Assembly (NCBI GenBank): GCA_035772735.1
Contig: JASDFA010000018.1
Coordinates: forward strand, 64,138,001 to 64,202,000
Origin: Datura wrightii
Lineage: Eukaryota > Streptophyta > Magnoliopsida > Solanales > Solanaceae
Reading direction: 5' to 3'
Length of the DNA stretch: 64,000 nt
Translations under genes and position numbers: made by a program
Part shown: positions 1 to 11,140 of the stretch, piece after piece
Numbering within the stretch: position 1 is the stretch's first letter
How the letters are laid out: every line of letters begins with the position of its first letter
The notes under the pieces: generated by a model
Databases searched by the model: none
Seen by the model: the letters and a program-made list of their open reading frames with translations, nothing else
What the model was told of the DNA's origin: nothing

Positions 1-837
1 ATTGATGGCCTTACATACCTGAGATTATCAAATTCTTACTCTCCTTAGAAGCCTAAAATGAAATTGGAAGAATTGAAGAGAAAAGATTAATATCCCCTTA
101 GATCACCTTTCAATATCCTTGCATGCATGAATGAGAGTTTAGAATAGGCCATTTTCTTAAAAATCCATCTTTTCCAAACCAAAATGACATAGTTTAGGGC
201 CTTATGTCGTGAAAAAGTTGAAATTACCCTTAATGAACCTGCCCCGAAATCTGGTCGAATGGGACCAACAGACAGCACCAACGGGTCGTTGGAACAAACA
301 ATGACCCGTCATGTCCCTCGTCGCATGCACTGCTGAAGATCTATTTAATAACCATTTAACGAATGGACAGGATGACTCATCCTACCAACCAACGGTCTAT
401 TACATCATCCGTGGTTTGCTCATGGGCCTTGGCATCTTATCTTCTAAGGGGCCACACCACGACTCGTCACAACCAACGACGAGTCATTGTTTCCCTTCCG
501 TCAAGCCCACTGGAAACCTTATCCTCCAACAACAACCACATCCAACAACTCATTGTATATCCTGACGGGTCAATGGGAGACCCGTTATAGCCCTCCTAAA
601 GAACCTTTCCTCCTCTAACAACTGCTAACAACAACTCCTTGTTTCCCACAATGAGTCGTCATTCGCCCATCATCTACACTATCACCCAGCCTATCCCAGT
701 TAATGACTTATTACAACAACTCGTGGTTTGATACCACGAGTCATACCTTGGCTCGTCCTGAGGGATTTTTCCCCATTTTCTGCAGTTTTCAACTTTTCAC
801 TTTTGAGTCTATTCCTACGCACTTTTGGGGTATTATA
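1..837 (-). repeat. Partial chromovirus-type LTR (element L), minus strand
   Basis: Read on the minus strand, this begins at 837 with TATAATACCCC and follows the same order of landmarks as the LTRs of element H (35762 and 47810): an AAAAGTTGAAAACTGC-like stretch, a block of CGAGTCGT/CGACTCGT motifs (about 240-770), then the sequence ending in GCATGCAAG near 120. The TATAATACC start is the usual TGTAATACC with a G-to-A change, as also seen in the 3' LTR of H. The LTR runs off the left edge. The short reading frames at 87-894 fall inside it and are not genes. Confidence 0.75.
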
Positions 838-2211
838 CCAGCAGGTACCACCAACCCAGGAAAACCTGATGGACAATCATGTTACTCATTTTGAGTTCCG
901 GGAAACCCTTAATATGTTGGCACAGGCTATGATTGCCTAGATTAACCAGTAGGTGATGGCTCGTTTTCCCCAGAATGGGAATGTAGTGGAGGCAAGGATA
1001 AGAGATTTCCTCAAAATAAACCCACCCGAATTCTTGGGGTCAAAGGTAGATGAGGACCTGTATGAGTTATTAGAAGACATACAGAAGATTACCCACATCA
1101 TGAAAGTGACGAAAATTAAGAGCATAGACTTAGCCTCCTACTACTTAAAAGGAGTGGTTTATATATGGTTTTGTCAGTAGAGAGACAATTGGGGAATTGG
1201 AGCAAGTCCTATATGGGATGAATTTATGACCGCATTCCTAGACAAGTTTTCCCTAGGGAGTTGAGAGAGGCAAAGGCGGCGGAATTCATCAACTTGAAAC
1301 AAAATGACATGGCTGTCCAGGAGCACGCATTGGAATTTACTCGGTTATCCAAGTATGCACCAGAGATGGTAGCCGACTAGAGGGCCTGGGTGAGCAGGTT
1401 CGTGGACGAAGTGTTAGACTCCTTGGTTAAAGAGTGCAGGACTGCCATGTTGCACAGGGATATAGACTTTCCGCGTTTAGCTATATTCTCTCAACAAATG
1501 GAAGCGGCGTAGTTTAAGGAAAAGGAGATAGACCAAGAAGGCTAGGATAGGAGATTCAGAGTTTTCTCCACAGAGGACGAATGGTGGACACCGCTCACAT
1601 TCCCATAAGAAATCATCAGCCACAGCATTTTGCGATATTCAGTGCTCCGTACAAACCTAGAGTAAGGGAAATTACGTATCCGTTATGTCCCAGCTGTGGG
1701 AAGCATCACTTGGGAGAATGCATAGCTGGCTCGAATGTTTGTTTTTGGTGCAGCAAGTTGAGCCACCAGCTGCAAAGCGAGGCAAGAGTAGATCCTCAGC
1801 CTCCTCTTTAGTAGCTCCGATAGCTCGTTCATTTTAGTAGGGTGCATCATCCAGTCCAGGTGGTGGACATTGTCCAAACCACTCCTACGTTGTAACAGCA
1901 CAACAAAATAAGGGCAAGTCGCCAGTAGTGGCGACAGGTATGCTATGAATTTTGTTTTACCCTTTGCATGTTGCCAACCCCAGAACACCAGTATTGAATA
2001 TAGAGCTCTGTGATGGTTGTTGAAAGGAGATTGTCATTGTGTGATGTGAATAGCGGTTAGTGTAAGGCTTGTAGTGAAGGTTAGAGGCGAAGAAGATGCT
2101 AGGAGTTAGTGAATTAGCCCCGATCTTAAGAAAGATTCAACAGCCTTTGAATGAAGGCTTTAAGCAAAGGGGCAGATGATAAGTATGTACAACAACTATA
2201 ATCTTGAGTAT
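838..2211 (+). mobile_element. Left part of chromovirus-like element K
   Basis: This plus-strand segment holds a decayed chromovirus-type gag and is cut at 2211 by element A. It resumes at 14177 on the far side of A, with the 5-base duplication AGTAT at both junctions. No K 5' LTR is visible: the opposite-strand LTR of L abuts its gag start, so K is truncated or was invaded there. Pol is not recognisable on either side of A, so K appears to have lost it. Confidence 0.65.
869..1830 (+). pseudogene. Decayed gag of element K
   Basis: A reading frame from the ATG at 869 matches the gag of element H (38490 onward): FREtLNMLAQAM, then RDFLKINPPEFLGSK, then SYYLKGVVYIW, typical of the retrotransposon gag capsid region. 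Further on (about 1675-1775) is the tandem cysteine region CPSCGKHHLGEC followed by CFWCSK, the zinc-knuckle region of chromovirus gag. Stops at 938, 950 and 1178, and frame changes after these, make it nonfunctional. It was probably a structural nucleocapsid protein. Confidence 0.75.
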
Positions 2212-3625
2212 TGATGTTGGGCAGAATTTTATGCACAAGTGATGCTCAAATGCTTCATTTTGACTTGTTTGTATATCATTATTGTGTACATTCTCATGTG
2301 ATTTGTAGTTAAATGTGAATTTATACTAACCAACATGATTAGTGTTGTTTTGCAGGTAAAATGGAATTTTGGGAAGCTAAGATACATGTTGGTAAAATCG
2401 GGAATGGACTTGGAAACAAGGAGCGAAAAAGGACATGGAAGATCAGCAAAAAACAAGGGCTCCGTGATGGAGCTGTGTCACGTTGCCATCTCGAAGGCAC
2501 TCTGCCTCAGAGGAAATAAATTTGGCAATTTCCAGTGAAGGTGCGCGATAGCACTGTGTCTTGTGGACCAGGCTCCGCGATGCAGACCGTGGCATGTTGA
2601 GGTTAAATTGCCTGGAGGCCGACTTCCAGTGAGGGTCTGCGATACCTCCGTGGCATGGAGGGAGTGCTCCGCGATACACTCCGTGCCACGTTGCTTGTTA
2701 TTCCGGAAAAACTTCTCAATAGTATAAATAGCACACTTAGGTTTTATTTTAAACATTCTGACTTGGTTGAGCAAGAACGTGGGTTACCGGCAGTTGAGGG
2801 GACGAAAATTCTAGGGTTCTTCTCTATCTCTTTCTCTTTTATCTCAATTTTTTGTATGAATTACACTTATTTGATGATGTTTAATCCACAAATGAGTAGC
2901 TAAATTCACTTCTTGCTCAGGTTAAGAACAATTATAGTGGAATGTAATTGTCAATCATTTCAGTTTTTATCTTTTCTTCAATGGTTGTTCTATCAATTCT
3001 TGCTCTTATTGCATTAATGTTTGGCCAATGTTAATGTATATCTAAAAAATCCAATTTTGATTTTGAAAAGGAAAGAAATTGGAAAGATGTGAATTGGTAG
3101 GATATGATCTCTTCTTAGTTTGGAAAATTGAGAATTGATTTACATTCAGAATAGAAATATATCTGAAAGTCTTATTAGTCAATTAAGGAATCGGGAATGT
3201 ATGGCTAGAACATGAAATTCTTTTATCACAGAAATGTAGATTAAGACTCATGATTTTTAAGTTGGATAGGAGTCGAAAGTTTCAATCCATAGGCAATAAT
3301 TCTTGACTAGCAACTGAAGGAAAGATTAACTAAATAGTATTGATAAATTAATTCCCTGCATGTTCGTTTTAACCTCAGCTTGCTCATTACTATTGTTCAG
3401 ACTCACTTTATAATTTTGCCTTAGATTCTTATAAATTAGTAACTCAAATTCTCAAAATATTAGTTGTTTGGTTGTCTGCATTCATAAAGATATAGTTCAT
3501 TAACACTTAAGTTAATTATTACCGTACCTTAGTCCCTGTGGGATCGATACTTGGCTTTACTTAAGCCAATTTACTACTTGTTCGACTACGTGCACTTTCG
3601 TGTAGTTACCATAGAAGTCCGAACA
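2212..3625 (+). repeat. 5' LTR of element A
   Basis: Starts TGATGTTGGGCAG and ends CCGAACA. A GC-rich palindromic block at about 2447-2695 is followed by TATAAATA at 2723-2730, which probably marks the promoter. The short frames at 2229-2903 are inside the LTR and also appear in the 3' LTR, so they are not genes. Confidence 0.9.
2723..2730 (+). promoter_or_regulatory. TATA box of the A 5' LTR
   Basis: TATAAATA lies about 30 bases after the GC-rich block. The identical arrangement occurs in the 3' LTR (13275-13282) and, with other GC motifs, in the LTRs of B, C and D. Confidence 0.6.
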
Positions 3626-3631
3626 AGTTCA

Positions 3632-3648
3632 TGGCGCCATTGCTGGGG
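3632..3648 (+). other. Primer-binding site, tRNA-Asp type (element A)
   Basis: TGGCGCCATTGCTGGGG begins 6 bases after the LTR end. It is complementary to the 3' end of plant tRNA-Asp (…CCCCGGCAACGGCG plus CCA) with two mismatches. This primer choice is typical of the Athila group. Confidence 0.8.
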
Positions 3649-3789
3649 ACTGGCAATTGGTAAAATTATTTTCTTAGTTTTAGTTTACAAATTCTATTTA
3701 AGTGCTGACAACTTTATCTTAGTGTTTCTCTTGCAGATATTGAATTCTTCTGAACACTGGCAAGAGACAAGGAGTTGGTGGATTCATAC

Positions 3790-5392
3790 ATAGAGACAGA
3801 AAGACAATTTCATCGTCAAAGAAGGAAAGCTCTAGAGAAAAAGCTACAGTTGCTCAGACAGGCAATTCTGGAGCAACAATAGAATCCACCACTTGTGAGG
3901 GCAGTGTTAGTGCCCGAGGAAATGGCAGCTAGGCTGGTTCGCGAAGTGGCAATCCCACATGCTAACAATGTTACATCAAGTATTCACAGACCAAAGCCAG
4001 GAGGGAGGTTTGAGCTTAAACAGAACATGGTGCAATTGTTGCACACTAGCGGGCAATTCACAGGTCTCCCTCACAAAGATCAACACCAACATCTCCAAAA
4101 CTTTTTGGAGATAAGTGATACTTACATCCCCGATGGAGTATCATTCGACTACGTGAGGCTTACATTATTCCCATTTTCATTATTGGGGGAAGCAAAGAGG
4201 TGGTTGAAAGCTGAACCACCTAACTCTATCACCACTTGGGATGATCTTGCAAGAAAGTTTTTGATAAGATTCTTTCGCATCCAGCAAAACAGCAAGACTT
4301 AGATGTGAGATTTTAAGTTTTAAACAAAGAGAGGGGGAGAATCTGTATCAAGCTTGGGAAAGGTTCAAATCATTGCTAAGAGATTGTCCTCACCATCATC
4401 CATCCAATGATGTGCTGGTGCATACTTTCATAGAGGGTTTGGAACCCCACACAACAATTTTGCTAGACTCAGCAGCTGGGGGACAAGCATTAGAAAAGAT
4501 TTATGAGGAGCTGTATACTTTGTTAAATTGTATTTCATAGGGAAATCCAGAGTGGAATGCGGACTCTTCAAGAGGAGGAACAAGGAAAGCGGCAGGAGTC
4601 TTTGAGGTGGATGGTTTTACAGCTATCGCTGCACAGATAGCTGCATTGCAAAATCAACTCAACACCCACTTCAGCAGTATGAGCTTGAATCAATCTCAAG
4701 CCCCAGTTAATGTAGTGCAGCAGGTTTGGTGTGAAGTATGCAGTAGTAATGAAAACTCAGCTGAGTGTTGTGGTGCAAATCCAGATTCAGTGAACTTTGT
4801 TGGGAATGTACAAAGAAATAATCACCAACAGTATGGCAATAATTACAACTCAAATTGGAGGAATCATCCAAATTTCTCTTGGGGTAGTAACTGCCATCAA
4901 GGGCAGAGTTCGAATCAGGGTGCGCAGAGAAATGAAGGAGGGCAGCAGAATTATCAATCTCAATACAGAGGAAACAATGCACCTCCTCCACCACCCATCA
5001 CCATTGAGGAAATGTTTAAAACAATGTTAGCTAACCAAGCTCAAATGTAGGCTGATTATGTGAAATTGGCGGCAGACATAAAAAACAACCAGTTAGCTAC
5101 AAAGGCATTGGAGTACCAATTTGGACAACTAGCTAGAGCTCAAAACACCAGGCCCAGAGGAGGACTACTGAGTAACACTGACCCGAATCCCAAGCAGGTC
5201 AATGCAGTGACCACAAGGAGTGGTTTACAACTCAAGGAGGTGGAACCAGAAAGATCACCTCAGCAATCAGGAGTAGTGGAAAAAGAGGGGGAACATGATG
5301 ATGAGAGGGGGAAGGAGAAGGCAACTGAAGCAGAAAGACCACCCCCCGTTCCCTCAAAGATTAAAGAAACACAAGGAGGAAGCTTGTTTTAA
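3790..5392 (+). pseudogene. Athila-type gag of element A
   Basis: The frame from 3895 gives a capsid region with FTGLPHKDQHQHLQNFLEIS and SLLGEAKRWLKAEP followed by SITTWDDLARKFL, as in Athila gag. It continues after a frameshift near 4300 (YQAWERFKSLLRDCP). A cysteine knuckle CEVCSSNENSAECC is near 4729-4770, followed by an asparagine- and glutamine-rich tail and a stop at 5048. The acidic linker at 5060-5392 leads to the protease. Stops at 3880 and about 4540 and the frameshift break it. The gag product would package element RNA in the cytoplasm. Confidence 0.85.
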
Positions 5393-6044
5393 AAAGTTCA
5401 TAGAGGTGCTTAACCAGGTACACATTAGTTTACCTTTGGTTGATGTTTTGCAGGGAGTGCCTAAATATGCAATGTATATCAAGGACATCATAGCTAACAC
5501 AAGCAGATTGACAGAGTATGCTACGATGGCGCTTACTGAGGAGTGCACTTCCCGGATTCAGAACAGGTTGCCAACAAAGCTCAAGGACCCTGGGAGCTTT
5601 ACAATTCAGATCATAATCGAGCAAAGTATCCGAGCTCGCGGACTATGTGATTTGGGAGCAAGCATAAACTTGATGCCGACCTCGGTGATTAAGAAGTTGG
5701 GGCTGGGAATTCCTAGACCAACTATAGTGATCTTGCAGTTAGCGTACCGCTCTTTGGCCAGACCAAATGGCATTGTGGAGGACGTGCTAGTGTAAGTGGC
5801 TTCCCTTATCTTCCCTGTAGATTTCATTGTCTTATATTTTGAGCTGGATGTGGAAGTCCCATTTATTTTGGGACGTCCTTTCTTGGCAACCGAGAGAGCT
5901 TTGATTGATGTAGCTGCAGGGCAGCTAACCATGCGAGCGCATGACAAAGTGGAGGTATTTGATGTATATAAGGCCATGAAGCTTCCGACCATATATGAGG
6001 AGCTTTCAGCAATCAATATGCTAGACCAATCAGAAATTCTTTAG
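5295..6044 (+). pseudogene. Retroviral-type aspartic protease region of element A
   Basis: After a basic, proline-rich linker the frame gives FKKFIEVLNQVHISLPLVD. The catalytic loop CDLGASINLMP is near 5645-5677 and the flap-to-end segment VEVPFILGRPFLATERALID near 5850-5910. A stop after VEDVLV at about 5793 splits it into two frames that otherwise read on. The protease would cut the Gag-Pol polyprotein. The catalytic Asp is kept. Confidence 0.85.
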
Positions 6045-6065
6045 ATTGTTGATTTTCGAGATCCG

Positions 6066-7204
6066 TTGGAAAGAGCATTGATAAGCTCCGATCATTTCGG
6101 AGATAGAGATACTTATGAGATGGTGCAAAAGTTGAATGAATCAAAATGGTATCTTAGGAAGCAAGACTTTCAGCCGTTGATGAGGTCCCGGGAACCATTG
6201 CCAAAACCATCTATTAAGGAAGCACCAAAACTGGAGTTGAAGACATTGCCTCCACATCTGAAATACGTCTTTTTGGGGGAAGATGACACCTTGACAGTCA
6301 TCATTTCAACAAAATTGATGGAGGCACGGGTAAAGGAAGCATTGGTGGTTCTCAAAAGAAGGAAGAAAGCAATGGGCTGGCAAATGTCAGACATTCGGGG
6401 TATCAATCCAACTTTTTGCACACACAGAATTTTCATGGAGGAAGGAGCAAAGACAACTGTACAACCTCAGTGGAGGTTGAATCCAATGATGAAGGATGTG
6501 GTTAGGAAGGAAGGGATTAAATGGCTTGTTGTAGGTGTGGTCTATCCTATTTCAGACAGCGAATGGGTCAGCCCCGTTCAGTGTGTTCGACCGTGGTCAC
6601 CAATGAGAAAAATGAGCTGATCCGTACACGCACAGTCATAGGCTGGCGGATTTGCATGGACTACAGAAAGCTCAATAAGGCCACAAGGAAAGATCACTAT
6701 CCTATCCCGTTTATTGATCAAATATTGGAAAGATTGGCTGGTCAAGAATATTATTGTTGCCTTGATGGCTATTCTGGCTATAACCAGATAGCCATAGCAC
6801 CGGAGGACCAGGAGAAGACTACATTCACATGTCCTTATGGGAAATATGCTTTCAGGCGGATGCCATTTGTTTTATGCAATGCACCCGCCACATTCCAAAG
6901 ATGCATGACAGCGACCTTCCACGAACTCGTGGAAGATTTTGTCGAGGTATTTATGGATGATTTTTCTATTTTCGGTAATTTGTTTTCTACTTGTTTGTAG
7001 AATCTTGACAGGGTGCTAGCTCATTGTGAAGAATCCAACCTTGTACTCAATTGGGAGAAATGTCATTTCTTAGTCAAGGAGGGTATCGTCCTTGGCCATA
7101 AAGTGTCTTGCAAGGGGTTGGAAGTCGATCGTGCAAAGATCTGTGTCAGCGAAGGGTGTGTGCAGTTTTCTCGGACATGCAGGGTTCTAAAGACGGTTCA
7201 TTAA
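6066..7204 (+). pseudogene. Reverse transcriptase of element A
   Basis: The N-terminal part (WQMSDIRGINPTFCTHRI, YPISDSEWVSPVQC) runs to about 6560. A frame change there leads to CMDYRKLNKATRKDHYPIPF, YCCLDGYSGYNQIAIAPEDQ and the catalytic FMDDFSIFG at about 6949-6975. A stop after FSTCL at 7000 and a frameshift near 7150 break the thumb region (HCEESNLVLNWEKCHFLV). The catalytic residues look intact but the protein cannot be made in one piece. Confidence 0.88.
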
Positions 7205-7238
7205 GAACTTCTCTCAAATTTCTAGACCAATATGCAGG

Positions 7239-7772
7239 TTGCTAGAAAAAGAGGTGAAGTTCGAGTTTGATGATGAGTGTGTCAAAGCATTCGAGGAATT
7301 GAAAAAGAAATTGATAGAAGCACCTATCCTTATTTCTCTGTATTGGGAACAACCGTTTGAACTGATGTGTGATGCAAGCAATGTGGCTGTGGGAGCTGTA
7401 TTGGGACAGCGGAGGAATAGAATTTTTCATTCTATTCATTATACAAGCAAAACACTGGATGCTGCCCAAGTTAATTATACAGTCACAGAAAGGGAGATGC
7501 TAGCATTGGTATTTGCATTTGACAAATTCAGCTCCTATTTGGTGGGTTCTAGAGTAGTGGTGTATACCGATCATGCAGCGATTCGGTATCTGTTTAACAA
7601 GAAGGATGCAAAGCCCAGGATGATTAGATGGATCTTGTTGTTGCAAGAGTTTGACCTAGAGATTAAGGATAGAAAGGGGAGCGAGAATCAAGTGGCAGAT
7701 CACCTATCGCGATTGGAAAGTCGGTCGCATGTGAAGGAAGGTGACAACATCAAAGAGGAGTTCCCGGATTAG
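7239..7772 (+). pseudogene. RNase H region of element A
   Basis: An open stretch of 177 residues holds the thumb/RNase H boundary (CVKAFEELKKKLIEAPIL), the first catalytic Asp in FELMCDASNVAVGAVLGQ, YTVTEREMLALVFAFDKF with the catalytic Glu, VYTDHAAIRYLF with the second Asp and NQVADHLSRLE with the last. All four active-site positions seem present. It would degrade the RNA strand during reverse transcription. It is a fragment of a pol polyprotein broken upstream by frameshifts and downstream by a stop at 7770. Confidence 0.88.
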
Positions 7773-9088
7773 CAGCTCTTGGCAATAAGGGAAGCTGAGA
7801 TCCCTTGGTATGCAGACATTGTGAATTTGCTAGTGAGTGGAGTCTACCGACCGGAGGCTATGGCTCAGTAGAGAAAAACGTTGAGGCATGATTGCCGGTA
7901 TTTTATTTGGGATGAGTCGTCCTTGTTTAAGCAGGGACCGGATTAGGTTATGAGAAGATGCATTCTGGAGAGCCAGATTAGAGAAGTGTTAGGGGTTGTC
8001 GCTCTTCATTGTATGGAGGGCACCACAGAGGCGAGCGGACAGCGCACAAGGTGCTACAGTCAGGTTTCTTTTGGCCTACACTATTTAGAGACTCTATGGC
8101 ATACGTAAAAATGTGTGATAGATGTCAAAGAACAGGCACAATTGGTAGAAGGCAAGAGATGCCGCTGCACCAGATATTAGAAGTGGAGATCTTTGATGTA
8201 TGGGGTATAGATTTCATAGGCCTGTTCCCACCGTCATTTGGTAATCGTTACATCTTGGTGGTCGTTGATTATGTATCAAAGTGGGTTGAAGAAACACCTT
8301 GCCCCAGGAATGACAACAAGGTGGTAACAAAATTTGTGAGAAAGAACATTTTCACCAGGTTCGGGACACCCCGAACCATTATCAGTGATGGAGGGGCTCA
8401 CTTTGTAAATGCAAGTTTCAACAATTTTCTAGCTAAGTATGGGGTGCGCCATAAGATAGCAACAACATATCATCCCCAAACTAGTGGGCAAGTGGAGGTG
8501 TCAAACAGAGAAGTAAAGCAGATTCTACAGAAGACAGTGAATGCACAACGTAGTGATTGGTCAAGCAAACTCGACGATACGTTGTGGGCTTATAGAACTG
8601 CTTACAAGACACCAATTGGGACTTCTCCGTATAGATTGGTCTATAGAAAGGCGTGTCATCTGCCGGTGGAGCTAGAACACCAAGCTTTCTGGGCTGTGAG
8701 GAAATTGAACATTGATCTAGAGCTAGCGGGTAAGAAGAGGCTAATGAAACTCAGTGAACTTGATGAGTTTTGTTGGCATGCTTATGAAAGTGACAAGTGC
8801 TATAAAGAGAAAACAAAGAGGTGGCACGATAAGCATATGGTGCATCGTATATTCGAGCCGGGGCAGAAAGTATTGCTTTTCAATTCAAGATTGAAGTTGT
8901 TTCCAGGAAAATTGCGGTCCAAATTGTCAGGGCTGTTTGAGGTAGTAAGAATGACCCCGCACGGGGCAGTGGAGTTGTGGCAAGAAGATCGAAGTGCCAC
9001 GTTCTTGGTTAATGGGCAGCGTTGTAAGCATTACTGGGGTGAGGACGTTATTCGAGAGAAGATGTCCATCACTCTAGAGGATAATTAA
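7773..9088 (+). pseudogene. Integrase of element A
   Basis: Between 7773 and 8008 the frame is broken by stops, though IPWYADIVNLL and YFIWDESSLFKQ mark the linker to integrase. From 8009 a 359-residue stretch is open. It has the His/Cys zinc site (HH near the start, MCDRC near residue 35), catalytic Asp in WGIDFIG, Asp in IISDGGAHF, Glu in SNREVKQIL, and a C-terminal region ending VNGQRCKHYWGE. No chromodomain is seen, as expected for Athila elements. It would insert the cDNA into nuclear DNA. Confidence 0.88.
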
Positions 9089-9096
9089 GCGTAAAT

Positions 9097-9140
9097 GACG
9101 TCGAGCTGCAATGGTAAATCAGGCGGAGGCAACCCGTGAA
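9097..9140 (+). other. Degenerate double-hairpin module of element A
   Basis: Directly after the integrase stop (9086-9088) is ACGTCGAGCTGCAATGG, then TAAATCAGGCGGAGGCAACC. This corresponds in order and spacing to the cleaner copies in C (54159-54208), D (25902-25953) and B (18516-18565). The stems in A are weak. Confidence 0.5.
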
Positions 9141-9180
9141 ATTGTTGTAATAGATGAGTAGAATTAGTTGATAGGAAAAA

Positions 9181-9220
9181 GAAAAAAAAAGAGAAAAAGA
9201 AAAAAAATAAAAAAAATAAT
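9181..9220 (+). repeat. Adenine-rich tract
   Basis: A 40-base run almost entirely of A with scattered G lies in the noncoding region between integrase and the GC-rich block of A. Confidence 0.6.
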
Positions 9221-9356
9221 TTTTGCGTTGAAACTTATGAATTCTAACCAATTTCTTGTTGTGAAATGATTTTCAGGTGGAACGGAGGGAAAAAATGCAA
9301 AGAAGCGCAAAGGAAAAAATCGAGGTGAGAAAAATAAAATTTGGCATTACAGTAAG

Positions 9357-9560
9357 CTTACGCGATGGCTCCGTGTCACGAAGGAGGTGCTCCGCGTTAC
9401 CCTTCGTGACACGTTGCAGCCTATTTCAGAATTTTTAAAAATTACAGAATGTTGGCACGATGGCTCCGTGTCACGGAGGGGGTTCTCCGCGTTACCCTCC
9501 GTGGCACGTTGAGTGTTATTTTGCATCGGGTCACGCTGGGTCGCCGGGTAACCCGCGCAA
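9357..9560 (+). promoter_or_regulatory. Internal GC-rich palindromic block of element A
   Basis: Two long near-copies occur at about 9360-9420 and 9457-9515. Each has a CTCCGTG…CACGGAG-type inverted pair, the middle CTCCGCGTTACCC and an end GACACGTTG or GCACGTTG. The same motif vocabulary makes up the GC-rich blocks of this element's LTRs (2447-2695 and 12985-13245). It stands before the leader of ORF3 and may act as a promoter element. Confidence 0.55.
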
Positions 9561-10341
9561 AAAACAATTTTAAAACCCCAAATCCCCTCAATTTTTTCCT
9601 TATTTTCCATACCCTCCGCAACCAACACCCAAAATTCCCTCCTCCCCCAACATGACACGGACCTAAGCAAAAGTTTTCTTCGATTTCATCGGATTAAAGG
9701 TATGTTCTTGAACTTAACCTCATTGTTGCTGGAATTTTCAATTCTTGAACATGTGAGGTGAGTAAACCTTGCCCTAAGTGAAAATTAAGCTTGAATTGAT
9801 TTATGTTATGATTGATTGATGTTCATAATATCGTTGTGAGTATATGAACTCGATGAATGCATGTTTTATTGAATTTTTGCGAAATTGGTAGCTCGGGTTG
9901 GAATTTGAATAGGAAGAAGACTAAAGTTGTTTGAAATATGAAAAAAAAATTGGGTTGTGCATGTTGGGTGATGTGAATTATGTTGTGATTAATGTTGAAT
10001 ATGCTAAGTAGACAAGGGAATTTCGGAAAAATGAAATTGGTGAATTGCATAGGTTGTTGAGAACAAAAATTTGGCTAAGTGCTATGATGATATAATGGAA
10101 TCGATGGCGATATTGTTATTCGTTGTACGAAGTCTGAGTAGTACATAGTAATTATTCCATCGAATTATATGAAGGCAATAAGAATGTTGAATGTAAAGAT
10201 TGTGAAATCATGAATGTCTTGCCGAATTATTTTAATTGCGGCTAAAGACTAAGTGTGGGTGATTCAATTAAACCCAACCTTAGTCGTAGCTAGTTATGAT
10301 TTGAATAACATTGGGATTGCATGGTTATATGTGCAGGAACA
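9561..10341 (+). promoter_or_regulatory. Leader and probable intron before ORF3 of element A
   Basis: After the GC-rich block comes TTTTAAAA and then a pyrimidine- and CA-rich stretch (about 9575-9650) like a plant 5' leader. A donor AAAG|GTATGT is at 9699-9705. The acceptor TATGTGCAG ends at 10336, and the ATG of ORF3 follows after five bases. The intervening 637 bases are T-rich and have no ORF, as expected of a plant intron. Splicing is inferred from the consensus sites and from similar layouts in B and C. Confidence 0.5.
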
Positions 10342-11140
10342 ATGTCGGGCAGACAAGATAAAGGAAAGGGAGCGTCCACATCAGGCGCCAGCAGGAAACT
10401 AGTTAGGTTGGGAACAGCTTCCAGCGGCACCAGCGGTTCCGTGAGGCCAACGCCGACAATACGGAACCCGATGGGTGACTGATGAAGGGAAGAAATGGTA
10501 TGCAAAACACAAAGAAACCAAATACTTCCCTGAGGAGCAAATAGCAAGGGAGCCGCTGGCACAGGAATTCCCATGGATCGTACACCAGATTGACACTGCC
10601 GGGCTGAACTTCATCTTTGAAGAGCCCAGGGAGTGCAATCTCCATCTGATTCGGGAGTTCTATGCCAAGTGGAACCCGACCCTCCGCAGTCATACTGTCA
10701 AGATCAGGGGGCAGGTTGTCACCTTTGAGCCCGATCACCTGAATGTTATTTTGGAGGCGCGGGACACAGGCGCCCATGTACTCCGTCAGCTGAACATAAC
10801 TCCACCTTATGTGGACATCAGACGCACTCTATGTGGAGCCTGTTTGACAGCACGGTGGAGCAGGCACAAAGAGAGGGGCCACCATCAGACACTGCCTTAC
10901 TCTCAATTGAATAGGGAAGCCAGGATTTGGCTGAAAATTGTGTGTTCCTGCCTGATCCCAGGGGTGCACATGACGGATGTCACCCGAGATCGAGTGTGCT
11001 TGGTGTATGCCCTGATGAAAGGGCTTGAGATAAATGTTGGGGCGGCGATCATCTCCACCATGATGAACCAGCTGTTTCGTTGTTGTTTTTTTATGTTTAT
11101 GTGTTGTGTTGTTGTGCCTGTGAAAAATGTGACCCTGTGA
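10342..11140 (+). pseudogene. Third ORF (plant transposon protein-like) of element A
   Basis: The ATG at 10342 starts a Gly/Ser/Lys-rich N-terminus of about 46 residues. A frameshift near 10470 moves the reading to a second frame that runs open to 11140. That frame carries KKWYAKHKETKYFPEEQ, LIREFYAKWNPTL and QLNREARIWLKIVCSCLIP, followed by MTDVTRDRVCLVYALMKG. This pattern (a basic head, an EFYAxW/Y motif, then a 'P..H...V..R..L.YAL..G' segment) is that of the family annotated as 'putative plant transposon protein', common in Athila-like elements. Its role is unknown; it sits where an env-like gene would. The end (MNQLFRCCFFMF…) is low-complexity and probably out of frame. Confidence 0.65.

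Noticed and set aside
2229..2903. Several frames of 67-98 residues
   Set aside because: They are all inside the A LTR and recur in its 3' copy (12781-13410), with changes that do not keep a frame.
5606..6016. A 136-residue minus-strand frame
   Set aside because: It is the antisense of the A protease, whose plus-strand reading has clear catalytic motifs. The antisense frame at 17887-18321 in B has the same explanation.
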